Assembly (NCBI GenBank): GCA_903863885.1
Contig: CAIPEB010000385.1
Coordinates: forward strand, 1-40,334
Reading direction: 5' to 3'
Length of the DNA stretch: 40,334 nt
Source of the DNA: an uncultured Planctomycetaceae bacterium
GTDB taxonomy: Bacteria; Planctomycetota; Planctomycetia; Pirellulales; Pirellulaceae
This document shows positions 8,974 to 17,669 of the stretch, piece after piece; position 1 is the stretch's first letter, and the number at the start of each line of letters is the position of its first letter. The position numbers and the translations under genes are program-made. Below the pieces are notes generated by a model. That model was not told the origin of the DNA. It searched no databases and saw only the letters and a list, made by a program, of their open reading frames with translations.

Positions 8974-10023
8974 ATGGGCCGCAGGCTGGTAATTCTGACG
9001 GAGGGCTATTCCAACCCGCACACCGCCAAGACAGCGAGCTGTCTGATCCGCTATCGGCGGGAGGAGGTGCTCGCGCTGTTAGACAGTACCCAGAGCGGCA
9101 AGACGGCTCAGGATCTGCTCGGCGTGGGCGGGACGCTGCCGATCGTCGGTTCTCTCGCGCAGGTGCCGGAAGCGAACACGCTGCTGCTGGGCATCGCTCC
9201 GCCGGGCGGGAAGATCCCGGAGGCGTGGCGGCCCGTCATCCTCGAGGCCATCGATCGCGGCATGAACGTGATGGCGGGACTGCACGATTTCCTCACCGAC
9301 GACGAGGAATTCGTGGCCGCGGCCCGACGGCGGGGCGTCACGCTGACCGATGTCCGAAAGAACAGCGAACGCGATATCGCACGCTGCCAGGGGCTGCATG
9401 ACGAGTGCCTGCGGGTTCTCACCGTGGGACACGACTGCAGCATCGGCAAGATGGTCACCTCGGTCGAAATCACCGAGTGCCTCAGGCGGGGAGGGCACGA
9501 TGCGAAGTTCATCGCGACGGGGCAGACCGGGATCATGGTCGAAGGCGACGGCTGTCCGATCGATCGAGTGATCTCGGACTTTGTCAGCGGAGCCGTCGAG
9601 AAACTCGTCAAGGCGAACCAGCACCACAGCGTGCTGCTCATCGAAGGTCAGGGCAGTCTCGTGCATCCCTCGTACAGCGGCGTGACGCTCAGCCTGATGC
9701 ACGGCGCGGCTCCGCATGCCCTGATCCTCTGCTACGAGGTGGGGCGCGAGTTCGTGACCGGGCTCGAGCCGCTCCGCATCCCGCCGCTCCGCAAGATCAA
9801 GGAACTCAACGAGACCATGGCCGGCATCTTCCGTCCGTGTCCCGTTATCGGCATCGCGATGAACAGCAGCAAGCTGGATGCGGCTGCAGCCGAGTCGGAA
9901 CTCGCCCGCGTGCGGGCCGAGTTCAATCTGCCGGTGTGCGATGTGATCCGGCATGGACCGGATGAGCTTGCCCGGGCTGTCCTCGCTTACAAACAACAGG
10001 TTGCCGCGAAACGGGCGGGCTGA
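8974..10023 (+). CDS. dgcN: DUF1611 protein, DgcN-like (D-glutamate N-acetyltransferase)
   Basis: At 349 residues with an N-terminal Rossmann-like part and a C-terminal P-loop domain, this matches the DUF1611 family. The nucleotide-binding loop is GHDCSIGKM (152-160), with Met in the place where most P-loops have Ser or Thr. Later family-like motifs are GQTGIM, LIEGQGSL and HPSYSGVTLSLMHG. As I recall, DgcN proteins of this family acetylate D-glutamate, and a neighbouring enolase-superfamily partner (DgcA) racemises N-acetyl-D-glutamate; the next gene is exactly such a partner. The pairing is the main reason for the call. The ribosome binding site AGGA (8963-8966) overlaps the stop codon of the ABC gene, implying translational coupling to the pump. 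Confidence 0.78.
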   Translation: MGRRLVILTEGYSNPHTAKTASCLIRYRREEVLALLDSTQSGKTAQDLLGVGGTLPIVGSLAQVPEANTLLLGIAPPGGKIPEAWRPVILEAIDRGMNVMAGLHDFLTDDEEFVAAARRRGVTLTDVRKNSERDIARCQGLHDECLRVLTVGHDCSIGKMVTSVEITECLRRGGHDAKFIATGQTGIMVEGDGCPIDRVISDFVSGAVEKLVKANQHHSVLLIEGQGSLVHPSYSGVTLSLMHGAAPHALILCYEVGREFVTGLEPLRIPPLRKIKELNETMAGIFRPCPVIGIAMNSSKLDAAAAESELARVRAEFNLPVCDVIRHGPDELARAVLAYKQQVAAKRAG

Positions 10024-10061
10024 GCGTCGGCTGCCCGACGAGGGGATTGCGGAGTCTATCG

Positions 10062-11087
10062 ATGCAGTTGAGCATTCACGAATTCGATCTGCCGCTGCGG
10101 CACGTGTTCCGCATTTCGCGCGAGGCGATTGCCGTCCAGAAGACGCTGATCGTCGAACTCGAGGAAGGCGGCCACAGAGGCTACGGCGAGGCAACGACCA
10201 GCGACTACTACGGCTGTTCGTTCAGCAGCATGGCCGAGGCGCTGGAGCGGGTACGGCGCAGACTGGCGGCGGAGACGCTGCGGGACCCGGCACAACTGTG
10301 GGATCTGCTTGAGCCCGAACTGCGGCACAACCCGTTCGCTCATTGCGCGCTCGACCAGGCGGCGCATGACCTGTGGGGCAAGAAGTGCGGCAAGCCCGTT
10401 TATTCGCTGTGGGGGCTGTCGACGGAGCGGTTGCCGCTGACTAATTACACCATCGGGATCGACGACATCGGCGTCATGGTCGCCAAAATGAAGGAGTTCG
10501 AGAACTGGCCGATCTACAAGATCAAGCTGGGAACCGACCATGACCTGGATATCGTGCGCGAGTTGAGACGGCACACGCAGGCCGTGTTCCGGGTCGATGC
10601 GAATTGCGGCTGGACCGCGGAAGAGGCGATTCGCAACTCCCATGAACTGAAACAGTTGAACGTGGAGTTCATCGAGCAGCCGTTGCCCGCTGATCGCTGG
10701 GAGGACATGAAGCGGGTCCGCGCCGAGTCCGCACTGCCCGTCATAGCCGACGAAAGCTGCATCCAGCCGCCCGACGTCGATCGCTGCCGGGGGTACTTTC
10801 ACGGAATCAACATCAAGCTGGTCAAGTGCGGCGGGCTCACGCCCGCGCGTCGCATGATCCAGCGGGCCCGGCAACTGGGGCTGAAGGTCATGGTCGGCTG
10901 CATGACCGAATCCACGGTCGGCATATCGGCCATCGCCCAACTGCTGCCGATGCTGGACTACGTTGATATGGACGGAGCGCTGCTGCTGGCCGGCGACATC
11001 GCCGCCGGCGTGACCATCGAGCGAGGTGTGTGCCGTTATCCCGACGTGCCGGGTTGCGGCATCACGCTGACGGCTCCTGTTTCGTAA
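10062..11087 (+). CDS. dgcA: Enolase-superfamily racemase/epimerase, DgcA-like
   Basis: This 341-residue protein is of the muconate-lactonising/dipeptide-epimerase subgroup. The catalytic set is complete: the KxK motif at Lys153/Lys155 (YKIKLG), metal ligands Asp179 (VDANCG), Glu205 (IEQPL) and Asp230 (ADES), the second catalytic lysine in NIKLVKCGG (Lys252), and a C-terminal DMDG (302-305) like the DxD motif that binds the substrate amino group in L-Ala-D/L-Glu epimerases. It could therefore be a dipeptide epimerase of peptidoglycan recycling, but its position right after dgcN favours N-acetyl-D-glutamate racemase. The ATG at 10062 has GGAG seven bases upstream; a TTG at 10047 in the same frame has no support. 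It is cytoplasmic. Confidence 0.82.
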   Translation: MQLSIHEFDLPLRHVFRISREAIAVQKTLIVELEEGGHRGYGEATTSDYYGCSFSSMAEALERVRRRLAAETLRDPAQLWDLLEPELRHNPFAHCALDQAAHDLWGKKCGKPVYSLWGLSTERLPLTNYTIGIDDIGVMVAKMKEFENWPIYKIKLGTDHDLDIVRELRRHTQAVFRVDANCGWTAEEAIRNSHELKQLNVEFIEQPLPADRWEDMKRVRAESALPVIADESCIQPPDVDRCRGYFHGINIKLVKCGGLTPARRMIQRARQLGLKVMVGCMTESTVGISAIAQLLPMLDYVDMDGALLLAGDIAAGVTIERGVCRYPDVPGCGITLTAPVS

Positions 11088-11108
11088 TGCTGTTTGGAGC
11101 GGTTGTTC

Positions 11109-11852
11109 ATGAAGATTGCAGAGTTGTTGAACAAGACGGCGATCCGGAGTCGATTTCACCGGCTGCTTTCGCATCGGGCCGTGAAGATCGTCGGCAGCCT
11201 GCTGGTCGTGTATCTCATCGTCGCTTATTCGGTGATGCCGCTGCTGTGGGAAGAGTACACGCACCACCGCCCGAGATTCGAAAACCAGCCCACGCTCACG
11301 CATACCGGAGCCGGAATCCCGGGCGACCCGCTGAACATCGGAGCGGCCGCCTCCGAGACGACATTGAAGCGCGCGATGCTTGATGCAGGCTGGTATCCCG
11401 CGGACCCGCTGACACTGAGGAGCTGCGTCGATATCGCCGCCGACACGGTGCTGCGGCGGACCTATGACGAGGCGCCGGTGAGCAACCTGTTTCTGTTCGG
11501 GAGACGCGAGGACCTGGCTTTCGAGAAGCCCGTGGGGCACGATCCGCGACGGCGGCACCACGTTCGGTTCTGGAAAGTACCTCAGGCCGATCTCTCGGGC
11601 CGGCCGGTATGGATCGGGGCCGTGACCTTCGATGAAAGAGTCGGGCTGAGCCATACCACCGGTCAGATAACGCACCATATCAGCGGCGATATCGATGCCG
11701 AGCGGGACAGCCTGGTTGCCGATCTCCACCGGACTCCGTACCTGCGCGACAACTACTTAGTGCCCGGCTTCCAGCCCAAGCTCGAAGGCAGGAACGGCGG
11801 CGGCGATCAATGGCACACCGATGGCAATTTGGCCGTTGTGATTCTGCAATAG
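11109..11852 (+). CDS. LssY_C domain protein with one membrane anchor
   Basis: The 247-residue protein has one hydrophobic segment (about 26-44, VKIVGSLLVVYLIVAYSVMPL) followed by an LssY C-terminal-type domain (about 60-247). Visible family features are NIGAAASETTLKRAMLDAGWYPADPL, described by its ends NIGA and ADPL (about 76-101), VSNLFLFGRREDLAFEK-like residues near 124-140, and RRHHVRFWK (147-155). The molecular function of this domain is not known to me. The ATG at 11109 has GGAG upstream at good spacing; a TTG five codons earlier is less likely. It lies 22 bases after dgcA and is the last gene of the pump-dgcNA operon; hairpin repeats follow. Confidence 0.82.
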   Translation: MKIAELLNKTAIRSRFHRLLSHRAVKIVGSLLVVYLIVAYSVMPLLWEEYTHHRPRFENQPTLTHTGAGIPGDPLNIGAAASETTLKRAMLDAGWYPADPLTLRSCVDIAADTVLRRTYDEAPVSNLFLFGRREDLAFEKPVGHDPRRRHHVRFWKVPQADLSGRPVWIGAVTFDERVGLSHTTGQITHHISGDIDAERDSLVADLHRTPYLRDNYLVPGFQPKLEGRNGGGDQWHTDGNLAVVILQ

Positions 11853-11908
11853 CCCGCAGGCTGCGGTCGGTCGGCAGAGCGAAAGGATGAGTTGACCAAT
11901 TCGTTCGA

Positions 11909-12030
11909 GTGCCACCGGCTCTGCCAGTGTTCTGCATCGATCGTCGGACACTGACTTGATTTGTCAGAAGTCCAATTCAAGAGGTTTGGTCCTGAGTGCT
12001 GCCCGACAACACTGGCAGAGCCAGTGGCAC
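11909..12030. repeat. Inverted pair of GTGCCAC-edged palindromes (R1a, R1b)
   Basis: Two 23-base sequences at 11909-11931 and 12008-12030 are inverted copies of each other with one mismatch. Each is itself a near palindrome: R1b holds a perfect seven-base stem CACTGGC/GCCAGTG around AGA. The outer edges read GTGCCAC and GTGGCAC. The pair fills the space between two convergent genes (LssY_C ending 11852, decarboxylase ending 12144). It may act as a bidirectional terminator or mRNA stabiliser, and may be a small mobile palindromic unit. I saw nothing coding in 11853-12143. Confidence 0.8.
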
Positions 12031-12143
12031 GCCGACCGGATTCACAGCCAACAATCAGGCGACGTCACTCCATTCGGTTGCGGAAATACTCCGGTTGCTC
12101 ACAAGCAGCTGACGAATTGTCCAGGTAATCTGTTCGCTCTGCC

Positions 12144-13595
12144 TCAGTTGCCTTGATGCGCCGCGGACGCGATGCGGTCCCAGGCGCGCTGCACGTGCGA
12201 CAGTTCAGTGTTCGTCTGGCCGATCGACATGCGCAGCGTGAGTCGCCCGTCGAGCTTCGTGTGCGTCAGGTAAAGCTCCCCGGACTGGTTCAAGCGATCC
12301 ATGATCCGCTGATTCACCTCGTCGCCGCCGCGATGCCGGAAGCAGACGAGATTGAGAACCACCGGCGCCGCGATTTCGAAATCGTCGCTGGCCTCGACCC
12401 AGGACGCGAACTGGCGGGCCAGGCTCACGTGATAACGCACCATGCTCCGAAGTCCGTCGAGACCGAAGTAACGGAGCACGAACCACAGTTTGAGCGAACG
12501 GAACCGGCGCCCCAGCGGGATCTGCCAGTCCCGATAGTCGATCACGGCTCCCGATTCGGTCGCCTTGTTCTTCAAATACTCGGGCAGGATGCTGAGCGTC
12601 TTGATCAGCGAGGTGCGGTCGGCCACGAAGAAACAGTCGCAGTCGAAATTGACGAGCATCCACTTGTGCGGGTTGAAGCAGTAGCTGTCCGCCCACTCGA
12701 GACCCTGCAGGATCGTGCGGAATTCCGGACAGATCGCGGCCGTTCCCGCCATGGCTCCGTCCACGTGCAGCCAGAGTCCGTGCTTCCGGCAGATCGGGCC
12801 GATTTCCGGGAGCGGATCAACGGCTCCGGTCGAAGTGGTGCCGACCGCTGCGCAGACGAAGCAGGGTGTCTTGCCGGCGGCCAGATCGCTTTCGATCGCG
12901 GCCTGCAGGGCATCCGGCCGCATGCGAAACTGATCGTCCAGTTCGATCAGTCGCAGATTGTCGGCGCCAAGGCCCGAGATCATCATGGCCTTTTCGATCG
13001 AAGAATGCGCCTGCGACGAGGCGTATGCGGTCAGCGGGCGATCAATGCCCGTGCGGTTCGACTGAAAACCGGTCGCCCGCTCTCGCGCGGCGAGCAACGC
13101 GCAAAGCGACGCGCTGGACGCGGAATCCTGAATGACTCCGCCGCCCGCTCCCGTCGAACGAAAACTCCCCGGCAGTCCCATGGCTTCAACCAGCCAATCC
13201 AGCACCAGAGTTTCCAGTTCCGTGCACGCGGGAGACGTGGACCAGAGCATGCCCTGAATGCCGAGGCCGGACGCGATGAGGTCGCCCAGGATCGACGGCC
13301 CCGAGTTGTTCGACGGATAGTACGCGAAGAAATTCGGCGATTGCCAGTGCGTGATGCCGGGCAACAGGATCTCGTTGACATCCGCGAGCATCTTGTCGAA
13401 CGGCTCGTTGTGAAGAGGCGGCGAAGCGGGCAGACGTCTGCGTATGTCTCCCGATTCAACCTGCGAGAGGACCGGGTACTTTTCCACGTTTTCCAGGTAA
13501 TCCGCGATCCAATCCACGACCTGCCGGCCGTGCTTGCGAAAATCGTCAGGGGTCACGTTCTGTCCTTCTCCAGCGTAAATCGGTTCAAGGTCCAT
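12144..13595 (-). CDS. PLP-dependent aromatic-L-amino-acid decarboxylase family protein
   Basis: The 483-residue protein is a group II PLP decarboxylase, like tryptophan/DOPA decarboxylases. The Schiff-base lysine is Lys311 in NPHKW; His197 (AHSSIEKA) stacks on the cofactor, and Asp279 in HVDGAMAG binds the pyridine nitrogen. The N-terminal swap domain is present (DFRKHGRQVVDWIADYLEN; PNFFAYYP, 88-95). In the common form of the motif, HVDAAYAG, the sixth position is Tyr; here it is Met, so substrate choice may differ. The product would be an amine (tryptamine, tyramine or similar) plus CO2 in the cytoplasm. It starts 86 bases after the GH36-like gene on the same strand; the metabolic link between them is unclear. 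Confidence 0.9.
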   Translation of the reverse strand: MDLEPIYAGEGQNVTPDDFRKHGRQVVDWIADYLENVEKYPVLSQVESGDIRRRLPASPPLHNEPFDKMLADVNEILLPGITHWQSPNFFAYYPSNNSGPSILGDLIASGLGIQGMLWSTSPACTELETLVLDWLVEAMGLPGSFRSTGAGGGVIQDSASSASLCALLAARERATGFQSNRTGIDRPLTAYASSQAHSSIEKAMMISGLGADNLRLIELDDQFRMRPDALQAAIESDLAAGKTPCFVCAAVGTTSTGAVDPLPEIGPICRKHGLWLHVDGAMAGTAAICPEFRTILQGLEWADSYCFNPHKWMLVNFDCDCFFVADRTSLIKTLSILPEYLKNKATESGAVIDYRDWQIPLGRRFRSLKLWFVLRYFGLDGLRSMVRYHVSLARQFASWVEASDDFEIAAPVVLNLVCFRHRGGDEVNQRIMDRLNQSGELYLTHTKLDGRLTLRMSIGQTNTELSHVQRAWDRIASAAHQGN

Positions 13596-13680
13596 GCCGC
13601 CGGTTCCATTGCGGATGAACCCTGCGAAGCCTCCAGCATCTGGAGCATTATCTTACCGTCTTTTGGGCACGCACGTTTCC

Positions 13681-15711
13681 TCATTGCGCCACGGCTTCCA
13701 GCACCCTGGTTTCAAAGGGCTCCAGCTCGAACGTGTGTTTCTCCGAGGCGCCTATCGTCAATTTCGGTTTGCCGATATCGGCCTTCCAGGGCGAGGCGAG
13801 TACGTAGACACTCGGCTTGCACTCGAATGCCTCGGCCAGGTCCAGTGTGATGGACTGGCTCCTGCCGACCGGGTTGCGCAAGGCCAGGATCCCCTTGCGG
13901 GGCGCCCAGGAAGCGTAGCCGTACGTCTCACCCTTGCCCGGATCGCCGCCGATCCAGTGGCTGTCGATCAGCACATCGTTGTGCTCGCGGGCCCATCGCA
14001 TGGCTTCGGCCAGCACGTCCCATCCAGCTTCCTTCATCAAGGCCGGCGTCATGTACAATTCGAGACACTGAGTGCCGCCGGCAAAGGCCATGCGGATTTC
14101 GTCGGCCAGATCCTTTGTGTCGTAGTTCATTTCCCTGGCCGTACCTCGCTGAGCGTACACGACGCTGCAGATCATCAACGAGTTCAACGGATACCACGGG
14201 GCGCGCCGCGCGATCATGCGGTAGGTCGTCATGTCCCGATAGGTGATCGACCGCTCGCGCACCGACCCCTCGCCGAAGAAACCGACGTCGTCGCCATTCC
14301 GCCAGATCGAGTCGCCGTGCCAGAGCCAGTAAGGAGACGGCCACGTGCCGGTGGTGATATTGACGAACACATCGGGCCGCGCCGCGCGAAGGTCGTGGAT
14401 CAGCCGGAGCAGAGCCGCAACGTCCGGCGCGAATTGATCGCCTGCGCCGGCCGAACCGACACCGCGGGCAATCCCGTCGAACTTGAAGTAGTTGCAGTCG
14501 TAATCGCGGATCATGCCGAGGCAGGCGTCTCGGTACCGCGCGTAGTACACAGGACCGGCCAGCGAGAAACCGTTCTCGTTGGTTTCAAACCCCTGGCTCT
14601 TTCCGTACTGCATCCGCTCTTCTTTCGCCTGGCCGTAGCCACCCCACGGAGACAGCCAGACGCCCAGACCCGACTGGCACGCCCGGGCCGCGTCGCGCAG
14701 CGGAGTGAACCCCCCGGGGAAACCCGAATGAAACTTCCACAGCGTGCGATTGTCGTCCCAGCCATCGTCGAAACAGAACGAGTCGAGCGACACGCCGCGC
14801 TGGCGCGTGAGCGAATCGGCGAATGATCGAATCACGTCGAGGCACTCCGCCTCGTTCATCTTCCGGTCGCCCCACGCGATATCCCACCACGAGTTGTAAT
14901 GCACGAATAGACGGTACGGGCGTGCCCGCTCGCGTTCGACGTAGTACAAGAATCCCCGCCGCTGCTGCTCAAGGGGAACTGCGCCGATGGCTGCCGTGGT
15001 CCGCCAATCGGAATTGCCGGCCGGGGCATCGCAACGCACGGAACAGGTGACCTTTCCTTCCGAAATGACATTGCGAGCCAGAGGATCTTCCGCGGCCAGG
15101 AAGATGCCTTTCGCCTCGACCGGGGAACCATCGACTTCTCCGACTGCCACGGCACCTTCGAGCGGCGTGTCGAAGTGGACCACTGCGGCGATCTGCTTCC
15201 GCGACGATTCGTCCGCGATGCATATCTCCTGCACCGCGTAGTTGGCGTTGTCGCGGAGCGAGACTTTCCAGGCAATCGCCAGCGCGGGATCGGTCATCTT
15301 CAATTGCACGGAAGCCTGCCACCCCGCGTATCGTTCACTCAACCGCGATGCCTGAGGATTGCCTTCGCACCGCTGCAGTGCCACGGGGCCGGCAACCGTC
15401 ATGTCGGCTGCGCAGACAGTACGTCCGTCGGACAGTCGAAGCGTCACCATCGGACTGCTTAACGTGCGAAGAGCCGGAGCAAGCCGGTTTTCGACTTCGA
15501 CGAGCCTCAGGATGCGCGGTGAAAGGTCCCAGCGGATCTGCAGCACGTGATTGGAGAGCGTCAGCAAGTTGTCCCGCAATTCAGCCCGGGATGCTCCGGG
15601 AGGAGTCCCCGGAAATTCCATCGCCAACGAGGCCGGGACCGGTATGAAAGCCGCCAGAAGCACCATCGCGAGATACCAGAATCCGCATCGCTGCATTCTT
15701 CGGTCGGTCAT
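13681..15711 (-). CDS. Secreted GH36/GH27-like glycoside hydrolase (alpha-galactosidase-like)
   Basis: This 676-residue protein has a signal peptide (about 1-30, ending PASLA), an N-terminal beta-rich domain (about 35-265) and a TIM-barrel catalytic domain. YNSWWDIAW (272-280), FCFDDGWDD (312-320) and VWLSPWGGYG (351-360) are typical of clan GH-D enzymes. Asp412 in YFKFDG is the probable nucleophile and Asp474/475 in WRNGDDVGF the acid/base region. The all-beta C-terminal tail ends EPFETRVLEA. The likely activity is release of terminal alpha-galactose or a related sugar outside the cytoplasm; the exact family should be confirmed. The start at 15711 has AGAGGG seven bases upstream and begins the signal peptide, so the longer frame to 15831 is rejected. 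It diverges from the GH88-like gene across 263 bases. Confidence 0.85.
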   Translation of the reverse strand: MTDRRMQRCGFWYLAMVLLAAFIPVPASLAMEFPGTPPGASRAELRDNLLTLSNHVLQIRWDLSPRILRLVEVENRLAPALRTLSSPMVTLRLSDGRTVCAADMTVAGPVALQRCEGNPQASRLSERYAGWQASVQLKMTDPALAIAWKVSLRDNANYAVQEICIADESSRKQIAAVVHFDTPLEGAVAVGEVDGSPVEAKGIFLAAEDPLARNVISEGKVTCSVRCDAPAGNSDWRTTAAIGAVPLEQQRRGFLYYVERERARPYRLFVHYNSWWDIAWGDRKMNEAECLDVIRSFADSLTRQRGVSLDSFCFDDGWDDNRTLWKFHSGFPGGFTPLRDAARACQSGLGVWLSPWGGYGQAKEERMQYGKSQGFETNENGFSLAGPVYYARYRDACLGMIRDYDCNYFKFDGIARGVGSAGAGDQFAPDVAALLRLIHDLRAARPDVFVNITTGTWPSPYWLWHGDSIWRNGDDVGFFGEGSVRERSITYRDMTTYRMIARRAPWYPLNSLMICSVVYAQRGTAREMNYDTKDLADEIRMAFAGGTQCLELYMTPALMKEAGWDVLAEAMRWAREHNDVLIDSHWIGGDPGKGETYGYASWAPRKGILALRNPVGRSQSITLDLAEAFECKPSVYVLASPWKADIGKPKLTIGASEKHTFELEPFETRVLEAVAQ

Positions 15712-15974
15712 GGCGTCACCCTCTGTGCGAGTCGCAGGAACTCCATGATCGTAAGTGTTCCATCGCCGGTTGCCTACTTGTGATTCGGATCGTCGCAACC
15801 GCGTGCCTTCTTCGCGACGTCCAGCGGCCAACGGCCTGTCGCCTTGATTCGGCCAACGGCAGACGGGATGATGGCCCTCGCAACCTAATCGAATCTCTCG
15901 AGTTGGTTTTGGGCGCTGCCCGCCAGATTCATCGGACTTGGCTAGAGTGGCTTCTCGCGTTTCGGGAATTGACC

Positions 15975-17366
15975 ATGAAAATCGACTTCGGACTCCAAGC
16001 GGCGGATCTCGATCGGGATATCGATCGCATGTGGCAGCTTTCGGCCCGCAAGATCCGCTCGCTCGAGCAATCGTATCCTCCGGAACTCGGCGCTCCGGTG
16101 TTTACTGTCTCGGGACGTTACACCGCCAAAGGCTGGACGGATTGGACGCAGGGATTTCAATTCGGCGCCGAGATCCTTCAATTCGACGCCACGGGGGAAT
16201 CCGAGTTTCTGGAACTTGGCCGCGAGCACACGATGCGACACATGGCTTCGCATTTGACGCACGTGGGTGTTCACGACCACGGCTTCAACAATGTCAGCAC
16301 GTATGGCAACCTCCGCCGGTTGATGCTTGAGGGACGAATCGAACTCAATTCGCGGGAACTGGATTGTTACGAACTGGCGTTGAAAGTGAGCGGAGCAGTT
16401 CAGGCGTCGCGATGGAGCACCACGGTCGACGGCGACGGGTACATCTGTTCGTTCAACGGTCCGCATTCGCTTTTCTGCGACACCATCCGTTCGCTGCGGT
16501 CGCTTGCCATGTCGCACCAGTTGGGGCACCGGTTTCTCGGCGAGAATGATCAGCACATCAATCTGCTTGACCGGTTGCTGCAGCACGCAAGAACGACGGC
16601 CCGCTGGAACGTGTTCTATGGCGAGCAGCGGGATGCTTATGACGTGCGGGGCCGAGTTGCGCATGAGAGCATTTTCAACGTCAACGACGGACGTTATCGA
16701 TGTCCGAGCACTCAGCAGGGGTATTCGCCGTTCAGCACGTGGACTCGCGGACTGGCCTGGATCATGGCCGGATACAGCGAAGAACTGGAGTGGCTCGCCA
16801 CGCGCTCGGACGAGGAACTCGCGCCGCTGGGCGGTCGCGATGCCAACGAGCAGATCATGCGCCGCGCGGCGGAGGCGGCATGCGATTTCTATATCGAGAA
16901 CACGCCGCTCGATGGAATTCCGTATTGGGATACCGGCGCTCCGGGCCTGGTGCACCTGGGAGATTATCTTCTCCGGCCGGCCGATCCGTTCAATGATCAT
17001 GAGCCGGTCGACAGTTCCGCAGCCGCGATCGCCGCACAGGGGTTGGTGCGATTCGGGCAGTACCTTGCGCAGCAGAAGATCGGGGACGGAGAGCGTTATT
17101 ATCAAGCCGGACTGACGGTGCTGCGGACGCTGCTCCGATCGCCTTACCTGAGTGAAGCGGATGACCACCAGGGGTTGTTGCTGCACACGGTCTATCACCG
17201 GCCGCGCGGCTGGGACCATGTGCCGCCCGGGGCCAAAGTCCCCTGCGGCGAGTCGTGCATGTGGGGGGACTATCACCTGCGCGAAGCCGCGAACTACGTG
17301 ATGCGACTGACGCGGCGGATGCCCTACTTCACGTTCTTCGGTCCAGTGACCCGGCACGACGGCTGA
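15975..17366 (+). CDS. GH88-like unsaturated glucuronyl hydrolase family protein
   Basis: The 463-residue protein has the alpha6/alpha6-barrel signature of GH88/GH105-type enzymes. VHDHGFNNVSTYG (99-111) contains Asp101, which matches the first catalytic Asp of unsaturated glucuronyl hydrolases. ARWNVFYGEQRDAYDV, NDGRYRCPSTQQGYSPFSTW-like residues and TRGLAWIMAGYSEE follow in the usual order, and the C-terminus carries GESCMWGDYHLREA. These enzymes hydrate the unsaturated uronic acid left by polysaccharide lyases. No signal peptide is present, so it would act in the cytoplasm on imported oligosaccharides, while the divergent GH36-like enzyme is exported. The frame is open upstream to 15780, but ATG 15975 starts the recognisable protein; its ribosome binding site (GGGA) is weak. 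Confidence 0.82.
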   Translation: MKIDFGLQAADLDRDIDRMWQLSARKIRSLEQSYPPELGAPVFTVSGRYTAKGWTDWTQGFQFGAEILQFDATGESEFLELGREHTMRHMASHLTHVGVHDHGFNNVSTYGNLRRLMLEGRIELNSRELDCYELALKVSGAVQASRWSTTVDGDGYICSFNGPHSLFCDTIRSLRSLAMSHQLGHRFLGENDQHINLLDRLLQHARTTARWNVFYGEQRDAYDVRGRVAHESIFNVNDGRYRCPSTQQGYSPFSTWTRGLAWIMAGYSEELEWLATRSDEELAPLGGRDANEQIMRRAAEAACDFYIENTPLDGIPYWDTGAPGLVHLGDYLLRPADPFNDHEPVDSSAAAIAAQGLVRFGQYLAQQKIGDGERYYQAGLTVLRTLLRSPYLSEADDHQGLLLHTVYHRPRGWDHVPPGAKVPCGESCMWGDYHLREAANYVMRLTRRMPYFTFFGPVTRHDG

Positions 17367-17381
17367 TCGAAAAGGAACGGT

Positions 17382-17424
17382 GTGGCACGGCCCGCTTGCC
17401 GTGTGTATTGAATTACTGAACGAC
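17382..17424 (+). repeat. Dispersed intergenic repeat R3, copy a
   Basis: A TGGCAC edge is followed by a hairpin with stem CACGGC/GCCGTG (17386-17391 and 17398-17403) around CCGCTT, and then by an AT-rich tail ending GAACGAC (17418-17424). A related copy with the same order of parts lies at 32691-32738. It begins 15 bases after the GH88-like stop codon. Confidence 0.75.
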
Positions 17425-17474
17425 GGAAATGACCGAACCCACGGGCGGACCAGCCTATAGGTTTTGCTCCTTCC

Positions 17475-17510
17475 GGGTGCCACGGGTGGCTTGTCCACCC
17501 GTGTGACACC
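17475..17510 (+). repeat. Dispersed palindromic repeat R2, copy a
   Basis: A perfect nine-base stem, CACGGGTGG (17481-17489) and CCACCCGTG (17495-17503), encloses CTTGT. The left edge reads GTGCCAC, as in R1. An inverted, partly decayed copy lies at 17811-17838, so the two enclose about 300 bases like the ends of a small mobile unit. Confidence 0.85.
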
Positions 17511-17669
17511 GACGACCCTCACATCGAACCGGCATCTGCATTTCGGCTCTCGTCTCTCCTCGCTCAGCTCTCGTGTCCCCTGCGTTACAACGCGTTCCGC
17601 TGGAGCGAACCGATTCGGCGCGTCCGGATGAATATGGCCTTCGGCCAAACGTATGATTCCGTGCGTCAT

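Noticed and set aside
7066-9021. 651-codon minus-strand frame opposite the ABC fusion
   Set aside because: Typical GC-rich antisense frame; the plus strand shows all ABC motifs.
10056-11729. 557-codon minus-strand frame opposite dgcA and the LssY_C gene
   Set aside because: It crosses two well-supported genes and shows no recognisable motif.
12153-13850. 565-codon plus-strand frame opposite the decarboxylase
   Set aside because: Low-complexity Arg/His-rich antisense frame; the minus strand has the PLP lysine motif.
15712-15831. 40-residue N-terminal extension of the GH36-like protein
   Set aside because: It would place charged residues ahead of a complete signal peptide; the start at 15711 has a good ribosome binding site.
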